A DNA stretch of 64,000 nt from Crotalaria pallida (lineage: Eukaryota; Streptophyta; Magnoliopsida; Fabales; Fabaceae). Of this stretch, positions 22,821 to 33,575 are shown piece by piece. The notes beneath the pieces are model-generated. The model was not told the origin of the DNA, did not search any database, and was given only the letters and a program-made list of their open reading frames with translations. A program made the position numbers and the translations under genes. The number at the start of each line of letters is the position of its first letter. Position 1 is the first letter of the stretch. The DNA is taken from contig CM075651.1 of NCBI GenBank assembly GCA_037953625.1, positions 142,132,501 through 142,196,500 of the forward strand, in the 5' to 3' direction.

Positions 22821-23812
22821 AGCCTTTTACTTGTCCACAGCGAAGGCCGAGCTGAACATCTGATGCGCTGATGCTTTACTATTTTACTCGGGCGTAACGA
22901 AGGCCGAGCTTATGGTTCAACTGCATTCGTTGAGCATCTTCAATCTTGCTTCTGAGTTTTTGACTGCTTCTGGTTCTACTCTAGTTCTTCTGAGCATCTT
23001 CCGAACTGAGCTTCTTACTGTTCGAGCTGAGTTAACCACCTGAGTCTACCGCTGCTTGATATCTAAAGGACGGTACGTCAGCAGACTCAGAATCTGGGTT
23101 GTTGTTGTTTTCTTAATTCTCAAAACACGTTCTTCAGCGCAATTTTGTCTTCATCAAAACTTAGCATCCCTTGCTGATTCTACATTCTTCTTCTCCTCCT
23201 CTGATCCTCCTCTCTTCTCTGTCTGATTTCAATCTTCTTCCTTTAGATTTTAGTCTCCTTCTCTTCCTCTTCTTCTCCTCCTCCTCCTCTTTTTCTTCTC
23301 TTCTTCTTCCGCAACATTTTCCGGAATCCGGTGACAGTCCGGAGAGGGGAGTGAATATTTCAGAATATTTTGGTGAAATTTAACCTTATTTGACGAAAGG
23401 ACCAAACTGAATTTTTTTAAAAAATAAATGACCAAAATTATTCAAAAAAATAATAAATAACCAAAGTGAATATTGAAAATAAGATAAAGATTAAAAAAAA
23501 TGTAATTAAGCCAAAAAATTAAGGAGATTTGTATTTAATGGTTTGTCTAGCATATCAACTAATTATCAAATAACTAATTTAATGCATTTTACATCGATCA
23601 ACCAATTACAATATAAAGTTTATAACTTATAAATTTTTCATTAATTACTTTAACTTTAATTTAATTTAAAAAAAAAACTTGAGCACAACAGAATCAAAAT
23701 ATTCCCCTACTAAATTTTGAGCTTGTTAAACTACTCATAATTGGTCTTAAAATTAGCTAATGTCTGTTAGATAAAAAAATGATACATAGGCTCAAGACGT
23801 GGTGTGATACCC

Positions 23813-25993
23813 TCACTAATTATAACCTAAGTTAAATTTAAGTTATTAAGTTACTTGAAAATTTCATTTAAAAATCTGACAGAGTTTCCTCTGTTTTTCT
23901 GACTTTCCGAAATTTAATTTTCCTGCTTAACCTGTATTAAAACATTTCCAAATCCACAGAGCAGGCAAACAGGCATCAACTATCACCGTGCATTACTATT
24001 ATCATGTTTCGGAATATAAACAAGTTGTGGAATTGTTTGATTTCCCAAAGTCACTCCTTTCCCAAAAGGAGAAGTCCTGGGCCACCCCTGTGCTATCTAC
24101 TAAGCACCAAAATACATATATACATGTTTATCAAAAGAATATATACATCAGAATCTCAAAACATGGCCTAGGACGTGCTCATGTCCTACTACTAATAACT
24201 TACTCCCCCCCCCCCCCCCCGGGGAGAGTACTCCTGTTCGTTCTGTAAAAGAGAGACTACGGTCTCGGTACCTAATAAAAATAGCAAAGAGGTGAGTATT
24301 GAACATAACTCACGATATAGATTCTAATATAGGCATAGCAATTTCCAAGGCAAAACACAATTATACATACATTTTCTTTCTCTTCTCATTTTCATTCTTA
24401 GCACATTCATTTCTCCTTTTCCTTTTATTTTCTCATTTCATATTCTATTGATTACCCATTAGGACTATCGCACCTGTTAGGCATTTACAACCCCTAGAAA
24501 GTTTCCACCCCTTAGGAAGTTTTCACCCATTAGGTAACACCCGTTACGATTTTGTTACATTTATTAGTCCACTCATTTTCATTTGTGTTTTCAACAAGCT
24601 TTTAAGTGTTTTAAAGTTGCGCATAATGATCCGTGGTTACACTTTTTTATCTAACGGGCATTTCACCTAGTGGGCATTCCTGATGGGACATTTCCACCTA
24701 AAGGGAAATTTCCACGTAGAAGGACTTTCCACCTAACAGGGCATTTCGCCTAATGGAACAGTGTCACCCACATGGATCATTAATCATCGCCTCAATTAAC
24801 AGGCCCTCAATGGCCACATTCTTTTATGTTCTCAACTTTTATCTTTCTTTCTTTTCTTTTAATTTGCCACTTCTTTTGCCATCAATCACTATCTAAGGTT
24901 ATTATTTTAACTTTAAATTATTATCATCATCAATTCATCACGTCCAGAAAGTATTACACCAAACATACTTGCACAACATGTTCATGTTATCATTAAATTC
25001 ATAAAAACCAATTAAAACTTATGATTATATCCTGTTCATCTTAAAACCTTAACTCATCATACATAACAATTCAAACATACTCATTTATGAACATAATGGG
25101 TTTCTCATCTAAACTCTAAATACTTATTTCCTAACCATGTCTTCTATCCTAATGATATCATTTCTCCTAAATACCCAAACACCCTTAGTTATCCCTATAC
25201 CCTAGTTAGAATCTAACCCTCAGTTAAGCCAATACTCCCTCTTTACCTTGAGGGGAAAGAATGAAAAAGAAGAACCTAGAGCTTGTGAGCCTCCTTCTCC
25301 TTCCTTGAGTTCTTCTAGATTCTAAACCTCCTAAGTTTAGTTTGCAACCTTAGGAGAGCAACCAAGAGATGAGTAGGAATGTTATCCAAAGGAGAACTTG
25401 ATGGAGATCAGAACTTGATGGAGGTAAGAGTGGGACTTGAAGCTCTTGAGAGCCTTGTGGCATGAGAGGGAAAGAGAAAGCTTGAGTGGTGATGAGAGCT
25501 TGAAGATGGATATGGCCTCAAGCTTGCGAGGAAGACATTCTTTCTTGGCTTGGGGAGGAAGTTTACACGTTTAAACCCTTGTGATTCCTTTTATTTTTTT
25601 TCACATCAGACGCGTCTTAATCGATTAACCCGTGTATTTTTGCTTCTTTTTATTTTTACACTTTGTCAGGTCTTGATCGATTAGCCCCTTGGTTAATCGA
25701 TTAAGCAGTTCAGTTTTTCATTTTTTTTGCACTTCAAAGTGTCATCTCCTTCGTTACCCGTTGGATTTTGCTCAGATTTGAAAGTTAACTTCCTAAGGTT
25801 CTTAACTTTATATCCAACGGAGGAATTTGTGTTTAAAGTCATGAATATTTTATTCCTAATTTTCTATTGTTCTATGTTTCTAACTCTAAAACGTCCCTTT
25901 TAACACCCATTTATAACTTGTTATTATTATTCTCATTAGCCCCAAGTTTATTATTATTCTTATTATACTTAGGATTAAAATCGGGATGTGACA
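23813..25993 (-). mobile_element. Solo Gypsy-type LTR, copy 2, 2.18 kb
   Basis: On the minus strand it starts TGTCACATCCCGATTTTAAT and ends GGTATCACA. It is flanked by CGTGG (23808-23812) and CGTGA (25994-25998), a 5-bp TSD with one mismatch. The interior matches the copies at 12490 and 56136, including the ladder of roughly 20-bp units (24440-24780) and a region with ATCGAT palindromes (25608-25701). No coding sequence, so it is a solo LTR left by LTR-LTR recombination. A run of 16 C at 24205-24220 may be a sequencing artefact. Confidence 0.75.
25608..25701. repeat. AGACGCGTCT and ATCGAT palindromes in LTR copy 2
   Basis: The perfect palindrome AGACGCGTCT (25608-25617) abuts TTAATCGATTAA (25617-25628). 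ATCGAT at 25676-25681 and 25696-25701 form a pair 20 bp apart. Confidence 0.85.
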
Positions 25994-26079
25994 CGTGACA
26001 TGGAATCTATTTAGGGTATGTTTAGTATAGCTTATTTTCTATTTCTCTTTTTCTTAAAAATATAAGTTGGTTCAAACAT

Positions 26080-26210
26080 TAAAATTAAGGAGCTCGACAA
26101 GAAATGCTAAATGGTGTGTTGGAAGAGGCTGTACCCACTTTGATCGATAATTTTTTTGTTTCGAAAGAGATTAATTTTTTATTATCAATAGAAAGACACC
26201 TTTGATTTAA
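26080..26210 (+). mobile_element. Possible eroded family 1 SINE
   Basis: GGAAGAGGCTGTACCCACTT, GATCGATAA and CGAAAGAGATTAA follow the order of the family 1 SINE body, but box B is not recognisable. Confidence 0.3.
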
Positions 26211-26309
26211 AAAAATTAAAAAAAAACACTTATTTTAAAGGGTCCCAACTGGCCAACTCCCCGACCCATTCAATTTATGCTAATATCCATTTTTTTTCAT
26301 TATATTTTT

Positions 26310-26669
26310 AAGAGTTAATTATCAATTTAGTCCCGATGTTTTCTCAATGTATCAATTTAGTCTCTGAAAATTCATAATCACACATTTGGTCCCTCAAAAA
26401 ATTTTCAAATGTACCAATTTGGTCTCTAACCTTTTTTCCATACCAACTTGATCCTTCAAGATTTTCTTTCATACCAACTTAGTCTCTCATATTTTAAGAA
26501 TCAAATTGATACATCTAAAATCTTGAGGGACCAAATTGGTATGGGAAAAAGATTGAGGGATCAAATTGGTATGAAATTTTTTTTAAGGGACTAAATGTGT
26601 AATTAAGACTTTTCAGGAACTAAATTAGTACACTGAAAAAACATGAAGACTAAATTGATACTTTATTCT
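26310..26669. repeat. Foldback element, about 360 bp
   Basis: The left half repeats ATCAATTTAGTC, ACCAATTTGGTCTC and CATACCAACTTGATCC. The right half carries the mirror words GAGGGACCAAATTGGTATG and GACTAAATTGAT. The TIR-like arms cover almost the whole element. Confidence 0.65.
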
Positions 26670-26796
26670 ATTTTCATTTGTATAACGACGGAGTTCTCAT
26701 CCTTTTAAGGTCCCAAAAGGGATGTGTTCATGACCGTGTGACGGTGTTTAATTTTGCGGCGGCAATTCAGATAGTGCAAGAGGGATAATTCCAATC

Positions 26797-27135
26797 AGAG
26801 ATGGGCAAAATATTCATGCCCGCGGGTACTCACAATAGGTACCCATACTATTCCCTTGCGGGTGGGGACCCGCATATATGAAATAATATTTTACTAATAA
26901 ATATTATATATATATATATATAAATATTTTTTATTACTTTGAAAACATATAAATTTTCTTTTATGTATATTTCATATTGAATTTTAAAGATGAAATTATA
27001 ATGATAAACATTTATCATATGCATGTAATTATTCATCTCATAATTATTTTTATGTATAATGATTATTACAAAATGTATAATTATATAATAAACGTTAAAA
27101 CCCGTGAGTACCCCCGGGTAACCGTTACTATTTAT
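26797..27135. mobile_element. Eroded hAT-type element
   Basis: CAGAGATGGGCAAAATATT followed by CCCGCGGGTACTC at left, and CCCGTGAGTACCCCCGGGTA near 27101-27120 at right, recall the TAGGGATGGCAA-type hAT ends with GGGTACCC words. A TSD was not found. Confidence 0.35.
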
Positions 27136-27829
27136 GTATAACGTTTAAAGTAAATATTATTATTAAACAAGAGCCAAAGATAATTATATAAAAAGGCATA
27201 TGTTCAAATCAAACCATACACCCACTTTAAAAAAAAATCAAACCATACACTGAAAAAAAATTGCTTCTAAATGATCTTATTGATAAATTTTGTACTTCCT
27301 CATATAAAAAACAATAACACCTTTTGTCTTATATATTCTTTATTTATTTGATGGATAAATTAACATTTTTATATGATTATCAACTTTATCGTGAAGAATG
27401 AAAATTAAATTAGAATTAAACATTTTGATATTTTTTGTTTTATGGTATTATGAGCATAATTAATGAAGATCGTAAATTCTCAAAAATGTTCATCCATAAA
27501 ATCTAAACAAAAAAAAAAGAAATATATATAAAATTATTTTTACATATCTTTCTTATTGGAAGTAGTTTATTCGGTTATTGACCTTTCACGAAAAAAGATT
27601 TTATCAATTATCAATCAATAGTGATTTACTAAAGTATTGTAGTCTTCTTTTTTGTATAACAAAAATCAATATAAAAATCAGATAGCAAAATGAAATATTC
27701 CAAATTTGGGTGAAAAAATTAATATCTCAAATTCTAAAAATAATGAAAAATAGTGAAGAATGAGATGAAGAACATAATAACTGTAAGAACTACAATCGGT
27801 GGGTGAAATAACTAGAAAATACTAGGAGA

Positions 27830-29411
27830 ACTCCTAGAAGGGGTTGAATAGGTGTTAAAGAAACCTTGAAAGATTTTCGAACGAAACAAATCGAAACAAT
27901 TAAAACGAACGATTTTCACAAAATTTTCAACTGTTAATCGATTAAGGCAAGGAGTTAATCGATTAATGTCTGACAGCTGATTTTGGTTAATCGATTAACA
28001 TAACCAGATAATCGATTAATCACTGTTAAAAAATTAAAAATCACTTTTCAAATAAAAACGAAAATCAATCAATTAACATAGAATATCAGAGATAGCGCGG
28101 AATTAATTAACACCAATATTATTAATGATTACCTAGATTATGAAAAAGGTTTTCCCCAAATCAATTTGAACTAATAAAACCTAATTCATTAAATTATATG
28201 AAAATCAATCTTTTCTAGGTTTTCAATCAAGAACAATATGAAATAACAAAAGTAAGGAGTTAAGGGAAGAGAAGCTTGCACAGAGATTTACACTGGTTCA
28301 CTCTCAACCACCGAGAGCTACATCCAGTTCCCTCTATCACAATAGAGAGATTTTCTTCAATAAGGAATTAGAGTTCTCAAATTACAAGCGACTGTCTCTC
28401 AAGATTCCTCACTTGATAGCCTCCAAGAGATACCCACCCTTGTCTTGCAGCCCTCTTGAACTTCTAATCTAACCTCTCTTCTCTTGCTTGATGATAACCC
28501 CACACCAAGTCTTCCACTTGCTTGTTGATACCTCACAACAAGACTTCCAATTGGTTGTTAACACAACAAGACTTCCAAATCAATTTGCTTGATGAAAACC
28601 ACCAAGACTTCTTCTTTGTTGTATTTGAGCTTGCCTTCTTGCAATGATTATAACTCTAAGAAAAACACAATAACCTATTGAATCTCCTTCAAGAACTATG
28701 AACTATTAGAAATTGAGATTCAAAAGTTTCTTGATCAAAGAATATGAAAATGAAAACTTTGATCTTTGTAAAAGTGAGAGAGAATGTTGAGAGAATAGAG
28801 TGGATTTGATCTTTCTAAAATGATATGAAAATGAAGTTAGTTAATCACAATTATTAGGAAAAGGTCTATATAGAATACCCAAAAGTTTGGAAAACATTAA
28901 AACTGATTTTGAGAAGTGAAAAGCTGTTTTAAAAAGCTGTTATGCACATGTTAATCGATTAAGGCATCAAGCTAATCGATTAACCATTGTTGAACAACAG
29001 CTAATCGATTAGGCAAATGTGCTAATCGATTAAGACCTAATCCAAATTTCCTGTTATTCGATAAATCTTCTATTTAATCGATTAATCACTGTAAAAGTCA
29101 ATTAAAAACTTGTTTTCTCAAAACTAAACATTTTCTAAAATACCTTTAAGCCACCTATTAATTTAGGTTAAGTGAAATACTCAAGATATAATATGATCAT
29201 GAACTTGAAAGAGATTCACTACCCTCTAAAAACTCTACCCAAACTCTAAGACTCAAAATAAAGATATGACAATCAATACACATATTGAATCTATGAGTTT
29301 GTTCTCTCTTCATCATAGTTGCTTGTTGTTCTTTGGTGAGCTTCTCCAAGACTCGAGCTTGTTCAAAACATTTGTCATTATCAAAACCATGCACTTACAT
29401 AATAGATCTAA
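27830..29411 (-). mobile_element. LTR-type repeat related to 21402-23166
   Basis: On the minus strand it starts TGTTAGATCTATTATG followed by TTTTGATAATGACAA and ends near CTAGTATTTTC. It shares GGTTCACTCTCAACCACCGA and AGAGCTACATCCAGT phrases with the LTR in the MULE. No coding region. Both ends hold pairs of TAATCGATTA words. Copia/SIRE-like by appearance only. Confidence 0.5.
27937..29082. repeat. Five TAATCGATTA pairs, spacing 20-21 bp
   Basis: ATCGAT centres: 27939.5 and 27960.5; 27992.5 and 28013.5; 28956.5 and 28977.5; 29006.5 and 29027.5 (all 21 bp apart). A fifth pair has one decayed member (TTCGAT, 29059.5) and 29079.5 (20 bp). Most are extended to TTAATCGATTAA. The two clusters lie 0.9 kb apart within the same LTR-like repeat. 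Confidence 0.9.
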
Positions 29412-29664
29412 CAATCTCCACATGCACACACACACTAGATCTAACAATAAAAAATGTGAGCATAATAATTTTGGTAAAAGTAAATTAAAATAGATGAAAA
29501 TAAATACCAAAAATATTTTTGGGAGAAAGATGGATGAAAAAATATGATGTGAAACTTTTAAATGTATATATAGCAAATAGTAATAAATCTATATATATTT
29601 AATTTTCATTTATCCAAAATGAATAACAAATTGAACAAATTTAATTTGTATTTTTCTAAAACAA

Positions 29665-29955
29665 ATTAATGATTTGAAAAACTTGAATAAATTATTTAAT
29701 TTCAAATTATAACATTTTGGTTTGGATAATGATTTGGAAAATTTGAATTATCTACATCAAGTATAAAATCAAATCGTATTACATATGATGATTTGGAAAA
29801 CTTGAATAATCTATTTAATTTCAAATTTCAATATTTTTGTTGGGGTAATGATTTCACATTCAAATGATACCTAGTTGGGGATAATAATTTGAAAAACTTG
29901 AATAATCTATTGAATTTCAAATTGTAATTTTGGTTGGGAATAATAATTATTTACC
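29665..29955. repeat. Degenerate tandem repeat around GATTTGAAAAACTTG
   Basis: GATTTGRAAAACTTGAATAA-like units start near 29671, 29731, 29790 and 29887, each followed by TTTAATTTCAAATT. A further unit set occurs at about 31140-31285, beyond 1.2 kb of other DNA. Confidence 0.65.
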
Positions 29956-29959
29956 TACA

Positions 29960-31140
29960 ATCGCTCTGGTGCAAGAAATCTTCAACGACGAATGTGGTGA
30001 CTCGAAAAGGCGTCTTTTGATATAAGAATAGTATATTAGTCATGTCAACAATGTTACTTTTTTGTGCTAGCATGTTTTTCTCTATTTTTTATTGGTTCAT
30101 TTTATTTTGTGATTATCACATACGATTGTTTTTTATTTTGATGATATATATCGATAAATGAATTCGAATTGTTTTAATTTTTTAGATAAGGATAAGAATT
30201 TAAAATCAATGACTTATCTATTCATTTATGATAATGATAATAATTATTTATAATTATAATTTAAATTTTGGAAGAATAAAAAATTATGAATAATAATTTA
30301 TTAGATTGATTTTTTTAATTGATTAAAGCATGTCAAAACTTAGATAAACTCTAATAATTCTTTTAATAAATAAGCAAACATAACGTGAATTCTCATGAAT
30401 TTAGAATGAAATATGTAAAAATATGAAATAAATTATTCGAACTATTGTTCATGAATTTCACTTTAATTTGTGTAATATTCATACCCATAAATTGAGCTAA
30501 TTTGTGTAATACTCAGACACTTTCCTTTTATTGATGCTTAGATATCAATTGAAGCGACAATAAATAAAGAAAAATATTACTTTATATATATATATATGTG
30601 TGTGTGTAGTGTGTGTGTGTGTGAGATTGGAGGAAGTACATGGCGAAACAACTCTCTTCATCTGCTATAATAAATAAAATTTATATGCTACAATAAAAAA
30701 TTTTTATTATAGAAGCAATGCTAAGTTTTTATTTCCTCTCAACTCTTCTATCTGAATTTACAAGTTTCTTGAATAAGTGATGTTTCAAAAGCCTGATTTG
30801 GACATATACAGAAACCTGCGAATAAGAACAATGAACAATGATATCAACAAAAATCAGATGGGGTAAGTACATACTCCTCAATGTATAAATAGTGTAATAT
30901 AATACATGAGTAAAATATGTGAAAACAACTCACCAAATTTTGATTATGAATGAAAATGTCAAACCTGGTTATGCTTCCATTTGATTCATTCTCCGGACCT
31001 AGTTGTGGGTTTTGATTATACAAAGTGCACCAACGGAACGTTAGAACATATTCCTTTTTCAAAGAATCATTATTGTTGGACTATCCTATACTTTTTATAG
31101 AGCAAAACTGAAAAATTGAAGGTGGAAAAAAATTTTAAAT
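29960..31140. other. Intergenic, nothing recognised
   Basis: AT-rich; separates two blocks of the same degenerate repeat, so it may be an insertion. Holds a short TA/TG microsatellite at about 30580-30623. No credible frame. Confidence 0.35.
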
Positions 31141-31295
31141 GGGAGATGATGATTTCAAATTTTAAATTTTTTGTTGAAGATAATTATTTCACATATATAT
31201 GATACCTTGGTTAGGATAATGATTTGAAAAACTTGAATAATTTATTTAATTTCAAATTGTAATTTTTGTTGGAGATAATGACATAAATAAGCATT

Positions 31296-31336
31296 TTTTT
31301 TATAAACAAAAGAATATTATTCCAACACAAGAGGTC
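31296..31336 (-). mobile_element. 41-bp LINE stub with 12-bp TSD
   Basis: A T-run followed by ATAAACAAAAGAATATTATT, i.e. the minus-strand form of a LINE 3' end, is flanked by TAAATAAGCATT at 31284-31295 and 31337-31348. The duplication is perfect, so this reads as an extremely 5'-truncated retrotransposition event. Confidence 0.6.
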
Positions 31337-31598
31337 TAAATAAGCATTATTGTGCACATGATCCCCACCTTCTATGAAGCGTGTAAACATGACTATACAA
31401 TCATGTTCTCAATAAATACCAAAACCAACCAAGAGCATTACAAAAGAGTCTGCTTCACGAGAAAGTGAAACAACAATTACAGCTCAAAAAACAACAAACG
31501 ACCATTGACACCAACCAAGCCTGCCAAAGCATTATTATGATCTCTAACTCCTTCAAAACCTTAATAGGTAAAATCTAGTGAGAAAAGACCTAATCTAG

Positions 31599-31599
<1 letters not shown>

Positions 31600-31650
<51 letters not shown>
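31600..31650. repeat. (AT)n microsatellite
   Basis: About 51 bp of alternating A and T. Confidence 0.95.
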
Positions 31651-31652
<2 letters not shown>

Positions 31653-31659
31653 AATCCCA

Positions 31660-32610
31660 TCAAACACAACCGTCGGCCCACCACCTACAAATACAAATAT
31701 TACAAAATCTTTTTTAAACATTCCAAAGGGTTTAAGCATCCACCAACAAAACTAAATCTTTATAATGTTATTAATAATGTTATTTGGACATCTACATTTA
31801 ACATTTAAATCTAACACCTTTCATTTTTGGTAAAGAATAATAAGCCCTTTAATTTATTTTTTTATTATTTTTCACATTTTTACTCAAAATGATAAAATAT
31901 TAAACTTGGATATTAGATGTAAACGTTCCGTTATTGTATTTGTGTATATACGCCCATATATACAACACACAAATACACTAATGTATTTATATTACTGTAG
32001 TTGTTAGTACACTTCTTCACAACGTCATCAATTGTCAAACAATGTGTTTAGTTAGGAAAAGTCCACAGGTCACAGCACTAATCATTTTCATCCTGCTCTA
32101 AATTCCCTGACTCTAATCATTAATTTTGGCTGATAGACGATGGAGCAACCACTTTTAGTTACTAACCAGCACTAATACTGGTTAAGCTATTTGGTGTCCA
32201 CATACTTTAATTTTTGTTCATTTTATTTAGTACTGTAGTATATTTTTACCTTTTTTATGCAACAACTAATTCTTGTATATGGAGTAAATATCTGGATATA
32301 TTTTGTTATTTTATAAGTTCCTATTCTCGATTCAAACACTTGAGAAAAATATTGGCTAATTCTCATATTCCAAATCTAAAGATTAATATCAAAAGTCAAA
32401 ACAGTACATAAAAGGATGAAAAAAAAAAGTTATATATGTTAATGGCTGCAATAAAAGCATTGCGTTAATGAATTAAAAAAATATATTTGTATTTGAAAGC
32501 AAAGTTCAATATTTCTTTATTTAATAAGTATGGCAATTTTTAATATTGACCAAAACGGTATATTTTTGAAATCACCAAATTGATATTTTTTTAATATTGA
32601 CCAAAACTTC
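31660..32610. other. Intergenic, nothing recognised
   Basis: AT-rich sequence without a supported gene or repeat boundary. Confidence 0.35.
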
Positions 32611-32623
32611 GTATTTTTAATGG

Positions 32624-33027
32624 TTAAATATCAAATTGGTTTTTATAAATATTAATATCTTTGAAATTACTCCTTATATTATTTTTGTCACTGCTTTTTA
32701 GTTTCGTGTTGGTTTTAGCCCCCGTCATTAATTTTGGATGAAAAATTCTAAAGTGGCCTAACAAGACCAAAACCAAAATAAAAAGGAAAAGCAGAGATCA
32801 AAACCAAAACCAAAATGAAATGGAAAAGTAAGGATCAAAACCTCCACAAATTAAAAATATGAGGACCGAAATCAAAACTACATTTGCATGATCCTAAACC
32901 ATAATTAACGGCGAAGACCAAAACCAAAACGGAATGAAAAAATAGGGGATCAAAACAAAAGAAAAAAAAAATATAAGAACTAGTTTAAAAAAAGTCAATA
33001 TTTATAGAGACCAATTTGATATTTATT
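32624..33027. repeat. Foldback element, about 400 bp
   Basis: TAAATATCAAATTGGTTTTT at the left is mirrored by GAGACCAATTTGATATTTA at the right. The interior right half is dominated by GACCAAAACCAAAA words whose complements (TTGGTTTTAGCCCC) lie in the left half. Confidence 0.55.
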
Positions 33028-33112
33028 ATTATTAGTTCTTTATCTGATAATTTTAAGGTATTGCATAACATTTTCATTAAAAAAAATAGAGAAAGTTGAA
33101 ACATTGGTGGGT

Positions 33113-33475
33113 GGTGGGTTGGGATTGGCGCTTGCTAGGAATTGTTATACTCTTTCTCTTACATATGATTTTTCCCATGAGTTTTTTCTATCAAAGTTTT
33201 TAACAATGTAGAGTTCTTAGTTTTATCTTGGTTGGCTATGTCGGTGTCTTTAGTTGTTGTGGGTTTTGAGTTGTACTTAGCATGTTGCTTCATCCTCTCG
33301 TGAAGTACGCTCTTTTGTAATGTCCAGCCTTTTGGGTGTGATCTGTATTGAACACATGATTGTATACATATGTTCAAATGCTTTTATAATGGTAGGATTC
33401 ATGTGTACAATGATACTTATATAATCCTTTCGTGTTTTAATTAATAATATTTTTTGCTTATAAAAAATAGTTCAA
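33113..33475 (+). mobile_element. Probable LINE 3' untranslated end
   Basis: T/G-rich non-coding stretch ending TTAATTAATAATATTTTTTG and an A-rich tail, resembling the 3' ends of LINE copies here. There is no ORF2 remnant. Confidence 0.35.
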
Positions 33476-33575
33476 ATATTGGTTATATGTAATCAAGTCA
33501 CCTATTGGCGAGAGATTTGAGTAGTTTACATAAACACATAGATTCAAACTTCATTGTTATTGTAAAAGTTTAAAA

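Larger units (their letters stand above)
21402..23166 (-). mobile_element. LTR-type insertion, probably Copia/SIRE-like, solo
   Basis: Lies wholly inside the MULE. On the minus strand it runs from TGCTAAGTTTTGATGAAGAC to GGTTTCCAACA, like legume LTRs that start near TTTTGATGATGACAA (from memory). It shares TTGATTCACTCTCACC and a CTAGAGGGGGGTGAATAG boundary phrase with 27830-29411. The expected 5-bp TSD is only weakly matched. Non-coding. Confidence 0.5.
21155..23512. mobile_element. Mutator-like element with 9-bp TSD, hosting an LTR
   Basis: Terminal inverted repeats of about 210 bp (GGCTTAATTGCATTTTTTTG at left; the mirror of GTAATTAAGCC at right; shared TTATCTTATTTTCAATATTC). The TSD is a perfect AAAAAATTA at 21146-21154 and 23513-23521. 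TIR length and 9-bp TSD fit MULEs. Without the nested 1.8-kb LTR the element is about 590 bp and non-coding. Confidence 0.8.
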
